This document shows positions 24,606-32,591 of a stretch of 33,311 nt of DNA, one piece after another. This DNA comes from Rhodopirellula maiorica SM1 (GTDB taxonomy: Bacteria; Planctomycetota; Planctomycetia; Pirellulales; Pirellulaceae). The stretch lies in contig NZ_ANOG01000801.1 in the NCBI RefSeq assembly GCF_000346295.1, positions 1 to 33,311 of the forward strand. Reading direction: 5' to 3'. How positions within the stretch are numbered: position 1 is the first letter of the stretch; each line of letters opens with the position of its first letter. The position numbers and the translations under genes are program-made. The notes below the pieces were generated by a model. It was given only the letters and a program-made list of their open reading frames with translations, searched no databases and was not told where the DNA came from.

Positions 24606-25666
24606 TCGTTTGCCGACGGTGCCTCAATTCCTTGTTTCTCACGTCGCATTTCCCAACGTTGGCGGGCAAGTTCCTGCATGTTAACGGTCGCATCATGCTC
24701 GTCCACGATCTCAAGTCCTAGCAGCGTCTCGATAATGTCCTCAAGTGTCACCAAGCCTTCGACGCCGCCAAATTTATCCATGACCATCGCGATATGAGCA
24801 CGTGAATCAAGCAGTTTGTCAAATGCGACGGTAATACTCTCGTCTTCACCAATTCGCATGATGGGACGCGAAAAATCCGAAAGCGGTTTGTCGCTGTGAC
24901 CCGACACGACCGAAGCCAACAAATCGCTACGCAACACAAACCCTGTCACATTGTCGCGACGTTCTTGGTATAGCGGAATCCGCGACACCGGCAGCGTCTT
25001 GAGTTCTTCGGAAATCTCTGACAATTGCCGCGTATCCTCAAAAGCGATCACTACCGTGCTTGGTGTCATCACATCCTCGACCGTGATCGACTCGAGCTTC
25101 AACAAATTGCGCAGGATGCGAGATTCATGTTGTTTTAATAGCCCTTCGCGGGTTCCCAATTCGGCCACCGCGGCGATCTCAGCACGCGTGACAAGCTGCT
25201 GCTGCTTGTTCCCTGACAACCATCGCGTTAGGTATTCCGACATCCACACCAATGGCAACATCAACACGATCAACCCTTGCACCATAAACGCCACGCTGCC
25301 AGCGAGCCGGCGCCAATGCAATGCCCCGACGGTTTTAGGGATGATCTCGCTGAGCACTAGAATCATCAACGTCAACAACGCACTGATGACACCTAAATAT
25401 TGATCCCCGTAAATTTTTGCCGCCTGTGCACCAACCCCCGCGGCCCCCACGGTATGGGCAATCGTGTTCAGACTGAGTATCGCCGCCAAGGGACGATCAA
25501 TGTTCTCTTTGAGCTGAATGATCCGCTGGGACGATTTCGTTTCGTCACGCCGACGCTCAGCGATGAAGCTGGGTGTGATCGACAGCAGAACAGCTTCGGC
25601 AATCGAACACAGAAACGAAAAACCAATCGCGACGCACAGATAGGTGATGAGTAGAAAATAGTCCAT
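24602..25666 (-). CDS. DUF21/CNNM-type membrane protein with CBS pair
   Basis: A 354-aa protein with an N-terminal DUF21 (CNNM) membrane domain of four hydrophobic segments (starting DYFLLITYLCVAIGFSFLC; also LILVLSEIIPKTVG, the conserved SEIIPK signature), and two CBS domains (TVEDVMTPSTVVIAFED..., GEDESITVAFDKLLDSRAHIAMV...FGGVEGLVTLEDIIETLLG). The family includes CorC/YtfL/HlyC-like and magnesium efflux proteins; the C-terminal CorC_HlyC domain is absent or reduced to a short tail. The ATG at 25666 fits the membrane domain start; an upstream start at 25759 would add a hydrophilic stretch. Ion specificity cannot be told. Confidence 0.9.
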   Translation of the reverse strand: MDYFLLITYLCVAIGFSFLCSIAEAVLLSITPSFIAERRRDETKSSQRIIQLKENIDRPLAAILSLNTIAHTVGAAGVGAQAAKIYGDQYLGVISALLTLMILVLSEIIPKTVGALHWRRLAGSVAFMVQGLIVLMLPLVWMSEYLTRWLSGNKQQQLVTRAEIAAVAELGTREGLLKQHESRILRNLLKLESITVEDVMTPSTVVIAFEDTRQLSEISEELKTLPVSRIPLYQERRDNVTGFVLRSDLLASVVSGHSDKPLSDFSRPIMRIGEDESITVAFDKLLDSRAHIAMVMDKFGGVEGLVTLEDIIETLLGLEIVDEHDATVNMQELARQRWEMRREKQGIEAPSAND

Positions 25667-25913
25667 AAGAAACGCGTCTGTCTCGTTCGAGGCGGCGATT
25701 GGAAAAAGGTGCAAATCACCATCGCTAAGGGATTTGCCATCATCATACCACGTTGGCAATCACAGCGGTTCCCTACCCCCAAACCAACACCCAGCGGAAG
25801 CCGCAGTGAAGCAGGCTTTGAAAACAGACTGGCCCATCGTTTGCATTACCGGTCGTTTGCGTGATGCCAGATTTCAATTCCCCGTACATTTACCACGAAA
25901 GGAGTAAATGCGA

Positions 25914-26195
25914 ATGTCGTCGCAAGTTTCGGCCCCCCAACCTCAAACCATGAACAAAACCAATTCCGACGAAAGCCCACTCACAAGCGACGATCAAAGG
26001 GCGCTGCCCGAGCCTGACACGGGCAATTCGTTTAGAAGCACCGTGATGCAGCGATTCCCAACACACTTGGTGCTCGCATGCATCAGCGTGGTGGCCATCG
26101 CCTGCTTCGTCGTAGCGACCTGTTTTTGGCTAACGCAAGCCTTATCGGCCTCGAATAAAGTGAGCGCCGGCAGCGCATGCGGCATATTGGTGTGA
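25914..26195 (+). CDS. small single-span membrane protein, 93 aa
   Basis: An AAAGGAG site lies 9 bases before the ATG at 25914 and 3 bases before another in-frame ATG at 25908. The hydrophilic N-terminal half (about 50 residues) is followed by one strong helix (LVLACISVVAIACFVVATCFWL) and a short tail. No homolog is recognised. The evidence for a real gene is the good ribosome site and the membrane helix. Confidence 0.55.
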   Translation: MSSQVSAPQPQTMNKTNSDESPLTSDDQRALPEPDTGNSFRSTVMQRFPTHLVLACISVVAIACFVVATCFWLTQALSASNKVSAGSACGILV

Positions 26196-26335
26196 TCAGA
26201 GTTGCGGCAATCGCACCGTAGGGAAAGCGCTGTTTCGAAATGGCGTAGGTCGACCACCCGTTTTGAAAAAACGTTACAACGCTTGCCCAAACGGTTTCCA
26301 GGATTTTGCCAATGATTCCTGGCTTCCTACTTCGC

Positions 26336-26357
26336 TTGCCGCTCAGCCGAGCGGCAA
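26336..26357 (-). terminator. hairpin downstream of the Hpt gene, possible weak terminator
   Basis: TTGCCGCT, loop CAGCCG, AGCGGCAA: an 8-bp perfect stem 30 bases beyond the minus-strand stop at 26388. There is no T tract on the minus strand, so the terminator role is doubtful. Confidence 0.3.
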
Positions 26358-26387
26358 CACCCCGACAGCCCCAATCTCACAGTCGCA

Positions 26388-26747
26388 TTAAGACCGGTGG
26401 TTTAGCTGTTGCACCTGTCCGATGAAATGCTTTAGCGACGGCATCAAGTCGTGAAACATCATCGTTACCGATTTTGAATGCCCCGACCGTGCTTCGTCGA
26501 TAAAGGGCTGTAACTGTGCCACAGGCGGCCCGGTGTGAAAAGTGCTCAGCAACCCTTTGAGCGCATGCGCCGTCTGGGCCACCTCGCCGAGCTGATCCGA
26601 CCGCAATCGATCCTCGAGTTCCCTTAGCATGCCGGGAGCATCCTCGGCCACAATTTCAGCAAGCTCGATGAACATTTCCTCATCCCCTCCCACACGTTCG
26701 AGGGCATCGGAAAAACGCGTTCGCTCGGCTTCGCTTAAAGTTGACAT
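26388..26747 (-). CDS. Hpt-domain phosphotransfer protein
   Basis: A 119-aa protein that is a single histidine phosphotransfer domain. The signature AHALKGLLSTF has the phospho-accepting His61, with the usual following Lys-Gly and a leading acidic helix (DEEMFIELAEIVAEDAPGMLRELE). Such stand-alone Hpt proteins relay phosphate between a hybrid kinase receiver and a response regulator. The hybrid kinase at 1-4467 could be a partner, but this is speculation. It is the last gene of a six-gene minus-strand series of small stress-type genes, 38 bases after its predecessor. Confidence 0.9.
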   Translation of the reverse strand: MSTLSEAERTRFSDALERVGGDEEMFIELAEIVAEDAPGMLRELEDRLRSDQLGEVAQTAHALKGLLSTFHTGPPVAQLQPFIDEARSGHSKSVTMMFHDLMPSLKHFIGQVQQLNHRS

Positions 26748-26785
26748 AATTCATTCACGCCTTGACTTGAGGATCAGATCCAATT

Positions 26786-27028
26786 CTATGGTCGCAACTT
26801 CCATCCAACGATAACGCCCAGCCCGAATGCCCAGCATGCAGCGACATCGGGATTATCTTTGGCGTAGGCTTTGACCAAGCTAAAGATGTCTTGAGCTGGC
26901 TCTTTGACGTAATGCGTAGCGGCGCCCTGCGCAGCCTCACCAGCGCCGGACGCGATCCGGCTGGCGGTTTCCTTTGCTTGATCGGATCGTGTGGGAGATT
27001 TGCTATTTTCAGCGGGCATATTCGACAT
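26786..27028 (-). CDS. small single-helix protein, 80 aa
   Basis: A hydrophilic N-terminus rich in Ser, Lys and Ala (MPAENSKSPTRSDQAKETAS) is followed by a C-terminal helix near the end (DVAACWAFGLGVIVGWKLRP) with a glycine pattern, similar in layout to DUF883/ElaB/YqjD-like membrane-associated stress proteins. AAGGT precedes the ATG at 27028 by about 8 bases. It lies 5 bases from the holin-like gene upstream in the same operon. Family assignment is tentative. Confidence 0.7.
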   Translation of the reverse strand: MSNMPAENSKSPTRSDQAKETASRIASGAGEAAQGAATHYVKEPAQDIFSLVKAYAKDNPDVAACWAFGLGVIVGWKLRP

Positions 27029-27033
27029 GGATT

Positions 27034-27558
27034 TTACCTTGGATAAACGGGAGGACGTTGGCCGGAATCATGCGTGGAACCGCTCCACGTTGACTGTCGA
27101 CGTAATTCAGGATCTTCATCCGAAAACGATTCTCGGCGAATCTGGTTTCGGGGCGAGGTTTTGGGCGACACCAACGTGGCCTTCAACCATCGCAGATTTT
27201 CGGCGAACTCGGACTTGCTCTCGCTCATTGCAGCCGAAGCGGCACCCACCGCTTTCAGCGCGATCCACCCGAGCAACGCGACGATGACAAAAAACGCGGC
27301 ACCGACAATCAACAATGATTCACCCGCGGAAAGCTCGGTCAACTCGGACAGCAAAAACCCACCACCGACCATCAGCACCGTTAGAGCGGACCCGGCCAAT
27401 GCGACCGCGACCGCGCCGCACGCGATGGCCTGCGAAAGCTTTCGCTTGGCTGCTTGGCTGTCGACCGACAACAACTGCATCTGCAACTCGAATAAATCGA
27501 GAACATCCTCGGTCACTCGCTGGAAACTGGATTGGCGATCACGTGATTCTTCGGTCAT
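27034..27558 (-). CDS. YqjE/phage holin superfamily-type membrane protein
   Basis: A 174-aa protein with an N-terminal cytoplasmic helix (VTEDVLDLFELQMQLLSVDSQ) and two membrane helices (about 45-70 and 80-105) before a polar tail. This is the layout of the YqjE or Actinobacteriophage-holin-like family, which accompanies CsbD/DUF883-type stress genes. ATG at 27558 was chosen; the frame extends 11 codons further up to 27591, which would overlap the upstream gene. Holin activity is not implied. It sits in the middle of the small-gene operon. Confidence 0.8.
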   Translation of the reverse strand: MTEESRDRQSSFQRVTEDVLDLFELQMQLLSVDSQAAKRKLSQAIACGAVAVALAGSALTVLMVGGGFLLSELTELSAGESLLIVGAAFFVIVALLGWIALKAVGAASAAMSESKSEFAENLRWLKATLVSPKTSPRNQIRRESFSDEDPELRRQSTWSGSTHDSGQRPPVYPR

Positions 27559-27563
27559 TAGTA

Positions 27564-27764
27564 TCACCAATTCTTTCGTTTGACGAGCCAACCAATCACC
27601 ACACCGACTGTTAAGGCAGCGGCAACCGCAACGGCGGGCTGGGCTTCAATCGCGTTTTGAATACGTCGAGGAATTCGACTTTCTTCTTCCTCGATCGCCT
27701 GCATATGTTCTCGTTGCAGCCCACTAGTTTCGCTGCGACGACGATGTTCAAGAGGGGCGATCAT
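27564..27764 (-). CDS. DUF883-like small membrane protein, 66 aa
   Basis: The N-terminal half is hydrophilic (APLEHRRRSETSGLQREH) and the C-terminus holds one helix, VAVAAALTVGVVIGWLVKRK, ending in basic residues, a glycine-containing membrane helix as in the DUF883/YqjD family. Its ATG overlaps the stop of the upstream gene (ATGA at 27761-27764), so translation is probably coupled. Confidence 0.75.
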   Translation of the reverse strand: MIAPLEHRRRSETSGLQREHMQAIEEEESRIPRRIQNAIEAQPAVAVAAALTVGVVIGWLVKRKNW

Positions 27765-28180
27765 GATAGATGCTGACTCCTAGCTTTAAGGATTGAGTCG
27801 ATGGGGTATTTCGACGACAAGGCTTTTGTGAAATGATTCGCTGCCATCGACGTCGCTTGCCTTAGCGCCATCGCCGCGACCGCGGCGGCAATCCCCCCCA
27901 GCATGCCTTTCTTGGCCGGCTCACTCGGCTGTGCGGCCGCTTCATGATGCACCACGACAGTATCGCGTTGTTTATGTTTGGCGGGCACCAACCAATATCC
28001 CACTACCACTGCGGCGGCCAAGATTGGCAGCGGACGACGTGACATGTGGTAACGCCAATCCGACAACTGCTTGACCCGTTGCCGCGCGTCATCAACGTCG
28101 TAGGGCAGGTCGGTACGAATTTCTCGCATCCGCGTACGAATTGCCTCGGACTGTTTTTCAGTTGCAAGCGTAGTAGCCAT
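27761..28180 (-). CDS. DUF3618-like membrane protein, 139 aa
   Basis: The N-terminal 50 residues (SEAIRTRMREIRTDLPYDVDDARQ and on) resemble DUF3618, ending in a membrane helix (PLPILAAAVVVGYWLVP). A second glycine/alanine-rich helix (GMLGGIAAAVAAMALRQA) lies in the C-terminal half, with a basic tail. It starts 2 bases after the stop of the CsbD-like gene and overlaps the next gene by 4 bases. Such proteins are common in stress-related operons of soil and aquatic bacteria; the role is unknown. Confidence 0.75.
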   Translation of the reverse strand: MATTLATEKQSEAIRTRMREIRTDLPYDVDDARQRVKQLSDWRYHMSRRPLPILAAAVVVGYWLVPAKHKQRDTVVVHHEAAAQPSEPAKKGMLGGIAAAVAAMALRQATSMAANHFTKALSSKYPIDSILKARSQHLS

Positions 28181-28182
28181 GT

Positions 28183-28614
28183 CTATTTCTTTCGTCCCAA
28201 GAACAGGAACGCACCGGCGGCCAACCCCAACCCAAAAGCGATTGCCAAGGTCTCACCCGGTCGCGTGCGTGCACGATCCACCAGCTTGGCTGAATAGTCA
28301 CTCGATTGGCTGGCAAAACGCTGGGCCTGCTCTCGGGCATACTGACTCGCCTCGGCGGCCACTCGCTGAGCAGCGTCACTATATTGCTGGACGGTTTCGC
28401 TCGCCTGGTCCCGCACCCCGCCGCTGAACAAGCTATCGAGGAACCGCTCGATCTCATTGCGAGTCGCGCCGGTTTTCTGCTGAACCACCCCTACCAATCG
28501 ATCCGCCGAACCTTCGGCGCGACGCAAGTCGTCTTCGGTCAGCTGCGCCCAATGTTCTTTCAGACGCCCCTTCACCTCGTTCCAGTGACCTCTGAGTTGT
28601 TCTCGATCTGGCAT
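28183..28614 (-). CDS. CsbD-like stress protein with C-terminal membrane helix
   Basis: A 143-aa protein. The N-terminal 45 residues match the CsbD family ([19 protein letters not shown], with the usual LTEDDL), known for general-stress induction in Bacillus and others. Then come an Ala/Gln-rich amphipathic coiled region (about 75-115) and a C-terminal glycine-rich helix ending in GRKK, as in DUF883. The start ATG at 28614 follows GGGAG by about 7 bases; nine more codons upstream are possible. It is the first gene of a six-gene series running to 26388 with gaps of 2, 5, 5 and 38 bases and one overlap. Confidence 0.85.
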   Translation of the reverse strand: MPDREQLRGHWNEVKGRLKEHWAQLTEDDLRRAEGSADRLVGVVQQKTGATRNEIERFLDSLFSGGVRDQASETVQQYSDAAQRVAAEASQYAREQAQRFASQSSDYSAKLVDRARTRPGETLAIAFGLGLAAGAFLFLGRKK

Positions 28615-29034
28615 CAGTCTCTCCCTCGATTGTCTGCACACTGTTTCGTTCTGTTTCCTGCAATATCACCGCGGCGTTTGGCCCGGCAATCTCGTGCCGC
28701 TTGGCGCAGCAGCGTGGTACGAAGCATACGCCCACATAATCGCAGCGAAGTTCCCAACAAAGCACATGACGTGCCAAACAACGCTGGAAGGGATTCAGCC
28801 GCTGTACTTACCAACACAACGACTGTTTGTCAGCCAAATTGGTCGATCACCGCTCGGGCCGGTGTTATTTGGCATGAGTTTGACAGCTGAGCTGCCTTGC
28901 CAGCCAAAGGACCGGTCAACCGCAACAACGACGCCGCGTTGAATCGACCGAATCATGGCCGAACAGCGACCTAGGCGTCTTGTTGCCGACCGGTTCGTCC
29001 CTAAGCTCAATCGCCCCGCTTATTTACAGTAGCG
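28615..29034. other. 420-base spacer upstream of the small-gene operon
   Basis: Promoter region of the minus-strand operon and 3' end region of the BON-MscS gene. Frames here show no ribosome site or protein-like composition. No hairpin with a T tract was found. Confidence 0.35.
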
Positions 29035-30333
29035 TCATTTTTGGTAGACATTACTGGGCTGATCGGAAACAATGTCGGTCACAGGCTCGCTGGAACCACG
29101 GCCGTCGATTGTGATCTTTTGCTCGGCATCCTTGAAGACCAACGTGCGATAAGGGAACGGAATCTCGATCTTGGCTTCATCAAGTTCACGTTTGATTGCG
29201 GCGATGACTTCATCGCGACTTCGCCGTACGTCGAGCGGCTTGGCGCCGGTCCACCATGCGACCTCGAAGTTCACACTCGAACTGGCAAATTCCTGAGCAA
29301 AGATTTCGACGGCGCGAACTCCTTCGACCGACTCACACCCTTGCACCGCCTTACGAATCACTTCACGTGACTGGTCTACGTCCTCGTCATAGGCAACACC
29401 ACAAATAATTCGAACGCGTCGCTGCGGTTGATTCGTTAGCACATCGACCGTGCTTTTGAACAGATTCGCATTGGGAACAACCGCCAATTCGCCGTCCAGA
29501 CGACGAATCAACGTATTGCGGATCGTGATCTGTTCGACTCGCCCGGTCAGGTCGTCGCACGTGATAAAGTCGCCGCGGTCAAACGGATATCGCCACAGGA
29601 TCAAGATGCCAGCGAAAAAGTTTTCAAAAATGTCCTTAAACGCAAAACCGACCGCAACCGATCCTAACCCCAGCACAGTCAACGCCTTCGACGGCGTCAT
29701 CCCCGGAAACGCGACCACGGTGGCCGTGAGAATGCCGACAATCCATACGGCGATCGACACCAACTGGTAAACCAAATCCTTCAAACTGGTTCGCAGCTTT
29801 CGATTATCGAGAATTCGGACGATCGACCAACCCACGAATTTCGCCAACAGCGACGTTACCACCAACACGATTGCAGCCGCGATTAACAAAGGCGATCGCA
29901 CCAGCAGATCACGCCACAATTCGTTCAAAGACCTAGCGATGACTTGCTTGCTGGAACTAAATTCGACGGCGCTGTCGACCTCCATTTTGTTGATCACAGC
30001 GATCACATCCTGGGTCCGCCTTGCCGTATTGCCCGCCCATTCACGATGTTCTTCGGTATCCGCCACTCCAGAGATCGTAACGATGCCGTTGTCGGACACG
30101 ATCTGCAGATCGCTATACCAGCCCGATGACTCGAAGATTCGCTGCAAGCGTGATGCGATTGCAGAATCCTCGGCAACGTCTTCCACCCCAATCGTCGCCG
30201 GTGGTTCACTCTGGTCCTCGCCGTCGGTGGACGAAGCGTCCTGAGCAAACGCCCCTGAAGCAGTAACGACGAGCAGTCCTAGAACGAGGGTGCATTTTAG
30301 TAGCAAACGTTGGGCAGGATAGAAGGATTGCAT
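29035..30333 (-). CDS. BON domain - MscS mechanosensitive channel fusion
   Basis: A 432-aa protein. From the ATG at 30333 it has a signal peptide (LLLKCTLVLGLLVVTASGAFAQ), then a periplasmic BON domain (about 45-115, LQIVSDNGIVTISGVADTEEHREWA in continuous sequence), a linker, membrane helices at about 145-170 and 190-215, the pore helix (LTVLGLGSVAVGFAFKDIFENFFAGILIL), the beta domain (RYPFDRGDFITCDD, VPNANLF) and the vestibule domain. MscS channels release solutes on osmotic downshock; the BON module may bind membranes or sense the periplasm (inference). An alternative start at 30393 has a better ribosome site (AAGGT 8 bases upstream) but adds a hydrophilic lead to the signal. It shares the pore region with the MscS at 22774-23853. 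Confidence 0.9.
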   Translation of the reverse strand: MQSFYPAQRLLLKCTLVLGLLVVTASGAFAQDASSTDGEDQSEPPATIGVEDVAEDSAIASRLQRIFESSGWYSDLQIVSDNGIVTISGVADTEEHREWAGNTARRTQDVIAVINKMEVDSAVEFSSSKQVIARSLNELWRDLLVRSPLLIAAAIVLVVTSLLAKFVGWSIVRILDNRKLRTSLKDLVYQLVSIAVWIVGILTATVVAFPGMTPSKALTVLGLGSVAVGFAFKDIFENFFAGILILWRYPFDRGDFITCDDLTGRVEQITIRNTLIRRLDGELAVVPNANLFKSTVDVLTNQPQRRVRIICGVAYDEDVDQSREVIRKAVQGCESVEGVRAVEIFAQEFASSSVNFEVAWWTGAKPLDVRRSRDEVIAAIKRELDEAKIEIPFPYRTLVFKDAEQKITIDGRGSSEPVTDIVSDQPSNVYQK

Positions 30334-30550
30334 TTCGGATGAGGTGAAGCTTGGATGAGTTGAAGCGAGAACTTGAAAAGTAGCGAGCGACATTGCGGAC
30401 GACCTTGACCGCAACCATCTTGCGGTAACCCGTCGTTCGCGCAGCCCATTTGCAGAGGCAATTCCCCCCTGTCCATGCATTCGCCATGCCGTTTCGTCAT
30501 TACGGCGCTCCCCCAATGCCAACTACTTTGTCACTATACGGGTGGCGTTT

Positions 30551-30632
30551 GTAGCGGTGCGGCGCGGGGCCCGCCCGGTCTAAACCGAACGTTTCACTCG
30601 CCTCAACCGGACGGCTCGCGCCGTGCCGCTAC
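30551..30632. repeat. 16-bp inverted repeat
   Basis: The arm at 30551-30566 (GTAGCGGTGCGGCGCG) pairs with 30617-30632 (CGCGCCGTGCCGCTAC) over 16 positions with two G-U type pairs, enclosing a 50-base GC-rich loop that itself has smaller stems. The compensated pairs suggest that the stem, not the exact sequence, is kept. Confidence 0.7.
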
Positions 30633-30648
30633 CAAAGTAGATGCTCAA

Positions 30649-30716
30649 GTAGTGGGATTCGCCAGAATTCCCCTCTTTGCTGTTGAAACACCAGGAACTC
30701 TGGCGAGTCCCACTAC
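30649..30716. repeat. 22-bp inverted repeat
   Basis: Arms 30649-30670 and 30695-30716 pair over 22 positions with 20 Watson-Crick pairs, one G-U and one A-C mismatch, around a 24-base loop. The outer ends read GTAGTGGG and CCCACTAC. Short AAAGTAGATG sequences flank it on both sides (about 30635 and 30719), possibly a target-site-like direct repeat. Confidence 0.75.
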
Positions 30717-30840
30717 GAAAAGTAGATGGCATTGGGCGCTACCGCGTTGTGTACAGCGGACTTCTGAAGACTGGCATGCCCTTTGCTCGAACTATTTACC
30801 ATTCACTGTTGAGCAGCCAGCCGAAGCTGTGCTCGCATTA

Positions 30841-30875
30841 GCGTACGCCTATCGGCTAATGGTTAAACGAAGCAT
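30841..30875 (+). repeat. dispersed repeat, inverted copy of 22158-22192
   Basis: 35 bases matching the reverse complement of 22158-22192 with two mismatches. It lies in a 470-base stretch (30523-30993) that holds two other inverted repeats and no gene. The two copies are about 8.6 kb apart and in opposite orientation. Confidence 0.75.
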
Positions 30876-30993
30876 GGCAAAGTCAGGCTGAATCAACAAA
30901 AACGGTTACTAACCAAACAACTTCTGACTGCATAACGATGTTGAAATCGCGTGATTTCAACTTTCGACTACATTACAAGGATTTACGATTACG

Positions 30994-31179
30994 ATGACCA
31001 CGCCGAATGTTCAAACCGTCCATGGTGTTTCACATCCTACCCGTGACGAAGCTGCCAAGAACGTCCCGGACGATGCTGCCGAACCACCTCATGAAACCTC
31101 GACACAAAAGTATCGCGAAGAAACGGCGGAACGCTTGATTGAGAACAACGAGGCAGCACGAGAGCAAAATGGCGATTGA
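30994..31179 (+). CDS. small hydrophilic protein, 61 aa, overlapping a peptidase gene
   Basis: A highly charged 61-aa protein (TQKYREETAERLIENNEAAREQNGD at the C-terminal end when read through), with no membrane segment or cysteine. AAGGA lies 12-13 bases before the ATG, a little far. Its last 11 bases overlap the start of the C39-like peptidase gene in another frame, so the two are probably translated in a coupled manner. Whether it is a partner, inhibitor or substrate of the peptidase is not known; no double-glycine leader is present. Confidence 0.6.
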   Translation: MTTPNVQTVHGVSHPTRDEAAKNVPDDAAEPPHETSTQKYREETAERLIENNEAAREQNGD

Positions 31180-32020
31180 TTTGATGGTCGCAATCGCGGT
31201 GATGACGGTGGTGGCGGTGGCGTGTGGAATGTTCACCGCTTTCTACGCTTATTCGCGCAAAGGACAACGTACGGTCCTTTGTCTAACGCTCGCCGTCTTT
31301 GCGATGGTTTATTTTCTATTCTATGGATCTGGCCAACTCTTCTGGGCCAAGTTTGTTCCGTCGTCCGCCGCGATTATCTACACCAACTTCGCAGCAATCT
31401 TTGCTGCGTTGGCAGCCGGTTGGGCGTGGCGGCTACCCAACACGCCCCGCTGGCGTCGTGGAAGTCTTACCACGCTATTGACCCTCAGCGCTTTGGCTGC
31501 GATCAACTGGCCTTTGCTTTCCATCGCAGTACGTCCACCGCCCCAAGGCGGCGATGATTGGGAAAATGGCGTGGCGATGCAAACGTCTTGGGCGACTTGC
31601 AGCCCCGCAGCAGCCGCGACCCTGTTTCGCGGCGAAGGGATCGAAGTCAGCGAGGCAGAAATGATCCCTCTTTGTCTAACCGATTCCAGCGGCACGCCGA
31701 CTCTTGGCCTATATCGAGGTGTCAAGCTGATTTCAGAGCAACATGACCGAACCGTCGAGGTGCTGGATGAAACACATGCCGAGTTGCTCGAAAAGGACGA
31801 TTGGCCAGTCCTGTTGGCGGTCGAGTTACCATTTGGCGTTGACGATCGTCGCTATGCGGACCAGTGGGGCTGGATTCCTGGGCTGGGACACTCGGTTGTT
31901 GCTTTCGGCAAACGTCCCGACGGCAGCATTCTGATCGGTGATCCGTCGGTCGGATTGGAAGCATGGAACGAGCACGATTTGCAAGTGCTCTGGCACGGTG
32001 GCGGAATGCGAGTCAAATAA
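31169..32020 (+). CDS. membrane-anchored C39-like cysteine peptidase
   Basis: A 283-aa protein. The N-terminal third has three hydrophobic helices (about 3-25, 32-50 and 60-78) plus a short one near 95-110, and the C-terminal part is a papain-like C39 domain: SWATCSPAAAATLF with Cys144, PGLGHSVVAFG with His241, and LIGDPSVGLEAW with Asp258. These fit the catalytic triad of bacteriocin-processing type peptidases, but there is no ABC transporter fusion. The ATG at 31169 fits; a frame start at 31139 would add 10 polar residues. It overlaps the 61-aa gene upstream. The peptidase probably faces the periplasm or cytoplasm depending on the number of helices, which I cannot fix. Confidence 0.85.
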   Translation: MAIDLMVAIAVMTVVAVACGMFTAFYAYSRKGQRTVLCLTLAVFAMVYFLFYGSGQLFWAKFVPSSAAIIYTNFAAIFAALAAGWAWRLPNTPRWRRGSLTTLLTLSALAAINWPLLSIAVRPPPQGGDDWENGVAMQTSWATCSPAAAATLFRGEGIEVSEAEMIPLCLTDSSGTPTLGLYRGVKLISEQHDRTVEVLDETHAELLEKDDWPVLLAVELPFGVDDRRYADQWGWIPGLGHSVVAFGKRPDGSILIGDPSVGLEAWNEHDLQVLWHGGGMRVK

Positions 32021-32092
32021 AAACGCTCGTCTTGAAATTCCAGTTTCGCCTAAATTTCGCTCGCCTGCATTTTGTTCGCACTGCATATTTTC

Positions 32093-32118
32093 GCATCGCA
32101 GGAAGCAGCCTGCGATGC
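32093..32118. terminator. 10-bp hairpin between convergent genes
   Basis: GCATCGCAGG, loop AAGCAG, CCTGCGATGC: a perfect 10-bp stem between the peptidase gene (+) and the lipoprotein gene (-), so it could serve as a bidirectional stop. There is no T tract on either side, so the call is weak. Confidence 0.4.
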
Positions 32119-32166
32119 AGTGAGTCTACCAGATAGGAGCCAAGGAACGACGACGGCCCGACAACC

Positions 32167-32532
32167 TTACTCGGAAGTCGGGACACCCGGTTGGATATCC
32201 TCGACGCCCTTGACTTCTTCCCTGTTGCGTTCAAGATTGGGCTCACTCAAGTCATTCAGCTTGACTGTTAATTCTTCTTCGGCGTCTTGGACCATCGTTT
32301 CCGCGGTCTCTTTGGCGTCGCGGACTTCCGCCGCCGCTTCCTCGCGTGCATCGGCAATAATGTCGACGGCTTCCTCTTCGGACTCCGCGACAATTTCCGC
32401 AGCACGCTCACGCGCCGACTCGAGGTTCTCTTGTGCTTGTTCCGCTTCTTCACGCGGGGTGGTCGGTTCGCTTTGACAACCCAAGCAGCTAATCAGTAAC
32501 GTTGCGACGGCAGCAAGTTTAGTCGTTTTCAT
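32167..32532 (-). CDS. small coiled-coil lipoprotein, 121 aa
   Basis: A lipobox (LISCLGC, Cys19) follows a basic N-terminus (MKTTKLAAVATL), indicating signal peptidase II processing. The remainder is a long Glu/Ala-rich helix (about 25-95, EEAEQAQENLESARERAAEI and on) with heptad spacing, then a short polar tail. Such proteins resemble small outer-membrane or periplasmic spacer lipoproteins, but no family is recognised. Confidence 0.8.
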   Translation of the reverse strand: MKTTKLAAVATLLISCLGCQSEPTTPREEAEQAQENLESARERAAEIVAESEEEAVDIIADAREEAAAEVRDAKETAETMVQDAEEELTVKLNDLSEPNLERNREEVKGVEDIQPGVPTSE

Positions 32533-32591
32533 AGAATGTATTAAAGGGAATCATGCGACGATCGTAGTCGCAATCAGGAATACTTTGAATC

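Noticed and set aside
27034-27558. Prophage remnant, because of the holin-type protein
   Set aside because: The protein fits the YqjE-type family found in stress operons; no lysin, terminase or structural phage gene is nearby.
28614-28817. Minus-strand 67-codon frame upstream of the CsbD-like gene
   Set aside because: Arg/Leu-rich composition without ribosome site; overlaps the promoter region and the true CsbD-like start.
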